A stretch of 64,000 nt of DNA from Neoroseomonas terrae (lineage in GTDB: Bacteria > Pseudomonadota > Alphaproteobacteria > Acetobacterales > Acetobacteraceae), in assembly GCF_018129025.1 (NCBI RefSeq), contig NZ_JAAEDI010000011.1, positions 62,001 through 126,000 on the forward strand, given 5' to 3'. Shown here piece by piece: positions 60,273-64,000 of the stretch. The stretch's first letter is position 1; every line of letters begins with the position of its first letter. A program made the translations under genes and the position numbers. Under the pieces are notes generated by a model, which searched no databases, was not told the origin of the DNA, and saw nothing but the letters and a program-made list of their open reading frames with translations.

Positions 60273-61730
60273 TCAGTTCGTACCCCTGAGCAGGACGACC
60301 TCGATGCGCCGGTTTTCCTCCCGGCCGTCGGCTGTCCTGTTGTCGGCAATCGGTTCGGCGTCGGCGCGCCCTTCAACGGTGAAGCGGCCGGTATCGCCGG
60401 TCGCCGCGGAGATGATGGCCGAGGCCGCCTCCGCGCGCGCTTGCGAGAGATGGAAGTTCGACGGGAAGCGCACCGTGCGGATCGGTTGGTTGTCGGAATG
60501 GCCGATCACCATCACGCGCCCCGACTCGGTGCGCAGTCCCTCCCCGATTCGCTGGAGCATCGGCACGAACTGCGGATCAACGGTCGCCGAGCCCGAGGCG
60601 AACATGCCGCGCCCCTTGATGCGAACGGTCACCGAGCGCCCGTCGCCGAACACCGTCAGCAGTCCGCGGTCGATCTCGGGCTTGAGGAAGGAGCGCAGCG
60701 TCGCGAGGAAATCAGGCGGCGGCGGCGGCACGTTGCGCGGCGGCGGCGGCGGCGGCGCGGGCGGCACCGGCGGCGCGGTGCGCTCGATATCCGGCACCCG
60801 GCCCGGCGGCAGCGCGGCCATGCGCTCATACAGCCCGTCCGAACCCTCGTTCATCGCATTGGCCAGCCACGCATAGCCCATGCCGAGCGCGAAGACCGCG
60901 ACGCAGGCGGCAACCCAGGCCGGGATGCCGCGGCGCGGCCCGCGATGCGGCGCATCCGCGCCCCGCCAATGCGGTGAGAGTTCGCGTTCCCAGGGCGGCC
61001 GCACCTGCGTCAGCAGCTGGTAGAGCCCGGTGCGGATATGGTCGAGTTCCGAAGCGCCGCGCGGCGACAGCCGGTAGCGCCCCTGGAAGCCGAGCGAGAG
61101 GCAGAGATAGGCGACCTCGAGCGCATCGCGCCAGCGCCCCGGGTCCTTCTGCATGCCGGCTAGCACGTCGAAAAAGCGGTCGCCCGACTTCACTTCCTGA
61201 TGGAAGGTCGCGACGAGCGACTGCACCGACCAGATGCTGCCCTGCCCCCAGTTGTAGGACAGCACCACGTCGTCGAGGCTGGCGCAGAGGATGTAGTGCG
61301 CCGCGCGCACCTGCTCGGCAGGCACGTTGGCGGCAGCGGCGTCGATCTCAAACTGGCGGAAGGCGCGCAGGGCGCGTTCGCGCAGCTCCTCGCCCTGCGG
61401 CGGCGCCGTCATGCCGGCATTGGCGAGGCGACCCATCAGGTCCAGCAGCGGCTGTGCCGCGGCGGCGAGCGGGCCGACACCGACCTTCGGCACCGCCTCG
61501 GCTTCACCGGCCAGTCGTGGCGCCGCTTCGGCACGGGAACCGGCAGGGCCGGACGCCCCTGGCAGCCCGCCCATGCCGCCGACCGGACCGGACGGTGCAT
61601 AGCCGCCGGGCGGTGCGCCGAAGCCCTGTTGCGGCGGCGGCGCTGCCGGGCGCGGCGGCGGCGCACCGCCCGGTCCGCGCACCACCGTGCGGTCGCTGTC
61701 ATTCGGCTCGGCGAAGGGATTGTCGCTCAT
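60273..61730 (-). CDS. tssL: T6SS membrane protein TssL (DotU) with OmpA-like domain
   Basis: A 485-residue extended TssL. The N-terminus has N-P-F-A-E-P and S-D-R-T-V-V-R (Thr15), then a Pro/Gly-rich linker. The DotU domain (about 85-270) has YILCASLDDVVLSYNWGQGSIW and CLSLGFQGRYRL. One membrane helix (about 293-313) leads to a periplasmic OmpA-type peptidoglycan-binding domain (IGHSDNQPIRTVRFPSNFHLSQARAEA region). In Agrobacterium the kinase PpkA phosphorylates a Thr at nearly the same position of TssL, which then binds Fha. The same control is inferred here. Confidence 0.95.
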   Translation of the reverse strand: MSDNPFAEPNDSDRTVVRGPGGAPPPRPAAPPPQQGFGAPPGGYAPSGPVGGMGGLPGASGPAGSRAEAAPRLAGEAEAVPKVGVGPLAAAAQPLLDLMGRLANAGMTAPPQGEELRERALRAFRQFEIDAAAANVPAEQVRAAHYILCASLDDVVLSYNWGQGSIWSVQSLVATFHQEVKSGDRFFDVLAGMQKDPGRWRDALEVAYLCLSLGFQGRYRLSPRGASELDHIRTGLYQLLTQVRPPWERELSPHWRGADAPHRGPRRGIPAWVAACVAVFALGMGYAWLANAMNEGSDGLYERMAALPPGRVPDIERTAPPVPPAPPPPPPRNVPPPPPDFLATLRSFLKPEIDRGLLTVFGDGRSVTVRIKGRGMFASGSATVDPQFVPMLQRIGEGLRTESGRVMVIGHSDNQPIRTVRFPSNFHLSQARAEAASAIISAATGDTGRFTVEGRADAEPIADNRTADGREENRRIEVVLLRGTN

Positions 61731-61767
61731 CGCGCGTCCTTCGGATCAGTACGGGACGACCGGGGCC

Positions 61768-63105
61768 TCAGCCCCGGATCGCCCAGAGTTCCATCTTGAG
61801 GTTCGGGAAATCGCCGGAGACGTGGATCGCGAAGGCCCCGGAATTCTGCATCTGCGCCCAGTGCGGGCTGCCGCGATCCAGCTCGAAGTAGACCGCGGCC
61901 GAGTGGAACGGGATCTGCCGCGGCGCGACCGGCAGCGGCCGCACCTGGATGCCTGGCAGGGCGACGTTCACCAGCTCGCGGATGTGCTCGACGGCGCCGA
62001 TCTTCACCTGGTTCGGGAAGATGCGGCGCATCTGCTCGGACGGCATGTCCGCCTGCACGGTCAGCACGAACTGGCTGGCGCGCAGCAGGTTGCGGTCGAC
62101 GATCGGGCCGACGCGCACGCCGAACTGGCGTTCCTGCAGCGGGATCGAGACGGCGTTGGTCTCGAGCACCATCGACAGCGAGCGACGGAGGTCGGCGACG
62201 ACCGGCGCGAAGGAACGCTGCAGATCCTCATGCCGATAGGCCGGATAGGTCGCGGCCATGCGCTTCGGGTCGGTGAAGGTGGCGAGTTCGCCGGCCAGCT
62301 GCACCAGCGCCGCATAGAGCGATTCCGGATGCACATTGCCCGCATCGGCCCAATGCGCGAGCAGCGGCTGCCAGCGGTTCACCGCCTGGAGGAGCAGGAA
62401 GTCCGCGACCTCGGCCACGCCGCGCGCGCCGGGCTGCGACAGCCGCGCGCCAAGCGCCTCGGCCCGCTGGCCGAGCATGCCGACCAATTCGCCGACGAGA
62501 TTCGCCAACGGCGGTGTCGCCGAGACGCGCAGGCAGGGCGGGATGAAACGGTCGTCCACGACGACGCGCCGGTCGGCCTGCACCTCGACCACGCGGGTCA
62601 GACCGATCGTCGAGAAGCCGGCGCGTTCCTCCGTTTCCAGCATGAAGCGCAGGCGGGGGCGGCCGACCTGAAGCTCACCCGGCACGGTCGCGTCGGAATG
62701 CGTGTCGAAGGCCTCGAAGCTGCGCATGCCGTATCGGGCATTCGCCATGTCCGGCCCTTCGGAGAAGGCGATCTCCGGGCTGCCCGGCTGGCGCACCGGC
62801 AGCGCCAGGTACACGACGCAGTTGCGCGTGCCCTCAGGCAGGTCGAGCGGCGTCGGCTGGTCGGCATGGCCGGGCACGGAGAAGGCGGTGCCGTCCTCCA
62901 TGATGCCGGTGGCGGACGCAATCGCGAACTTCCCCGCCGCCAGCAGGTCACGGTCGAGCGATAGTTCGGTGATGCCCCAGGGGTGCGGCCGCAGAGGCGC
63001 GGCGCGCGCCTGGAGCATCCACTCGAAATGGCGGTCCTGCTGCTGGAAATGCTGCGCCCGGAGGAACATCCCCTCCTGCCAGACTACCTTGTCGTGCCAC
63101 AGCAT
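61768..63105 (-). CDS. tssK: T6SS baseplate-membrane connector TssK
   Basis: A 445-residue TssK/ImpJ/VasE protein: the hallmark KVVWQEGMFLRAQHFQQQDRH at the N-terminus, PWGITELSLD, and LRASQFVLTVQADMPSEQMRRIFPNQVKIG towards the C-terminus. TssK trimers attach the baseplate to TssL/TssM. It is 37 nt upstream of tssL and 28 nt downstream of tagH on the same strand. Length is typical. Confidence 0.96.
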   Translation of the reverse strand: MLWHDKVVWQEGMFLRAQHFQQQDRHFEWMLQARAAPLRPHPWGITELSLDRDLLAAGKFAIASATGIMEDGTAFSVPGHADQPTPLDLPEGTRNCVVYLALPVRQPGSPEIAFSEGPDMANARYGMRSFEAFDTHSDATVPGELQVGRPRLRFMLETEERAGFSTIGLTRVVEVQADRRVVVDDRFIPPCLRVSATPPLANLVGELVGMLGQRAEALGARLSQPGARGVAEVADFLLLQAVNRWQPLLAHWADAGNVHPESLYAALVQLAGELATFTDPKRMAATYPAYRHEDLQRSFAPVVADLRRSLSMVLETNAVSIPLQERQFGVRVGPIVDRNLLRASQFVLTVQADMPSEQMRRIFPNQVKIGAVEHIRELVNVALPGIQVRPLPVAPRQIPFHSAAVYFELDRGSPHWAQMQNSGAFAIHVSGDFPNLKMELWAIRG

Positions 63106-63133
63106 CCGAAGCCCTGCCCCCTTGTCCTTCGGC

Positions 63134-64000
63134 CTAGCCGTCGCGCCGCGATGCCTGCTCGTAGGCGCGCGCGAATTCCTTGCCGAAGGCGCTGTCGAAA
63201 TCGTCGTCGAACTGTTCAGTCACCTGTTGGTGAAGACGCTTGTAGGCGTCCCACAGGCGTTTGTCCTTGCTCGCGAACAGTCCGCCGCCGCCGCCATCCG
63301 CACCTTCGATCCCCTCGGGCGCCAGTCGTGCCAGCAGGGCGCGCGCGGCCGCTTGGGTGGCGGCGAGCGTCGCCACCTGGTGGGCCGTCAGGTCCTCGAC
63401 CGTCTCGCGCACCGCCCGCGGGCCGCCCTGCGGTCCGGCGGTCAGCAGGGCGGTCAGCGCCTGTTCGTCCGAAGCGGCGAACTTCACCGGGTTGTTGCCG
63501 GCCGAACGCAGCATGGTCTGTTCGATCCGGAACTCACGCTTCACGTCGGCGCGCGCGATCAGCAACTGGCGGAGACCGCCGATCGCCGCATGGAAGGCGG
63601 CGCCGAGGGCGCGCAGCGTGGCTTCCGGGTCGCCCTGGGCGCCGTGGCCCGGCGGCAGCCCAGCCCCGGCGAGGAAGGCAGCGAGGCCGGCATCAGCGCC
63701 CCCGCCCGCCCCGGCGGGGCGCGGCGGCGGAGGGGCCTCCTGAACCGGCCTCGGCGGTGCGGCGCGCGGCGGCTCCACAAACGGGTCCGGCTGCGTGGCC
63801 GGCGGCGGCGCTTGCGGTGCCGCGGCCTGTCGGCCGGCACCCGGGGGCGCGAATCCGGTGGCCGGCGGCGCCGCGAAGGGATCAGGGCCCGCAGGCGGCG
63901 CGGCGAAGGGGTCGGATCCCGCGGGACGCTGCGTCGGCGGCGGTGCGGCGAAGGGGTCCGCCCCACCAGGGTGCTGCCCCGGCGCCGCAAACGGATCAGG
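63134..64000 (-). CDS. tagH: T6SS FHA-domain protein TagH (Fha), C-terminal part, cut by right edge
   Basis: The frame is open to base 64000, so the N-terminal FHA domain lies outside. The visible 288 residues begin with a Pro/Ala linker bearing five copies of a D-P-F-[AV]-x-P motif, then the conserved TagH C-terminal domain (LRALGAAFHAAIGGLRQLLIARADVKREFRIEQTM, NPVKFAASDEQAL, and the final KRLHQQVTEQFDDDFDSAFGKEFARAYEQ). TagH is the phospho-threonine reader that activates T6SS assembly. An internal GTG at 63778 is not the start. Confidence 0.88.
   Translation of the reverse strand, partial: PDPFAAPGQHPGGADPFAAPPPTQRPAGSDPFAAPPAGPDPFAAPPATGFAPPGAGRQAAAPQAPPPATQPDPFVEPPRAAPPRPVQEAPPPPRPAGAGGGADAGLAAFLAGAGLPPGHGAQGDPEATLRALGAAFHAAIGGLRQLLIARADVKREFRIEQTMLRSAGNNPVKFAASDEQALTALLTAGPQGGPRAVRETVEDLTAHQVATLAATQAAARALLARLAPEGIEGADGGGGGLFASKDKRLWDAYKRLHQQVTEQFDDDFDSAFGKEFARAYEQASRRDG

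Noticed and set aside
58579-60876. Plus-strand 765-codon frame opposite tssM and tssL
   Set aside because: Antisense to unmistakable TssM Walker and TssL OmpA motifs.

Overview
The window is very GC-rich DNA with dense, largely operonic genes. Gene content (EipB/DUF1849, TauD/TfdA dioxygenase, non-phosphorylating sugar-acid enzymes, an orphan family-5 solute-binding protein, and a type VI secretion cluster with two TssC genes) points to an alphaproteobacterium, most likely a member of the Rhodospirillales/Acetobacteraceae. This placement is inference from gene content; there is no rRNA here.

Left part (1-18.5 kb): the 3' 13 kb of a giant filamentous-haemagglutinin-like adhesin enters from the left edge. 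It is followed after 3 nt by a lipoprotein with TPR repeats and a CHAT caspase-like domain, and then by a transmembrane Ser/Thr protein kinase.

Metabolic middle (18.5-38 kb): a minus-strand operon of IlvD/Edd sugar-acid dehydratase, SDR dehydrogenase, FAH-family hydrolase and a DUF1311 protein fits a non-phosphorylating L-fucose/L-rhamnose-type route. A second minus-strand operon, UxaA-family dehydratase, small membrane protein and class II aldolase, is joined by two GTGA overlaps. A TPP riboswitch with a downstream hairpin over the ribosome binding site precedes a lone family-5 solute-binding protein. Housekeeping and transport genes surround these: MATE and SMR pumps, eipB, aspS, rnd and an aldo/keto reductase.

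Right part (37-64 kb): a type VI secretion system (T6SS). On the minus strand lie tagH (cut by the right edge)-tssK-tssL-tssM-tagF-pppA and tssA, tssB-tssC-tssC2-tagJ, tssE-tssF-tssG. The plus-strand block is clpV(tssH)-hcp-hcp-hcp. A methyltransferase, an OmpA-like protein and a membrane HExxH protein lie downstream of tssG. No vgrG, PAAR, tssJ or obvious effector gene is present, and I recognise no DNA-binding regulator anywhere in the window. Control of the T6SS therefore looks post-translational, by kinase, phosphatase PppA, FHA protein TagH and TagF. A short D-x-T-V/M motif recurs in TssL, the kinase and the HExxH protein, which suggests shared phospho-threonine/FHA wiring.

A dispersed two-hairpin repeat occurs at four places, mostly between convergent genes. 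One inverted pair sits inside the T6SS operon between tagJ and tssE.
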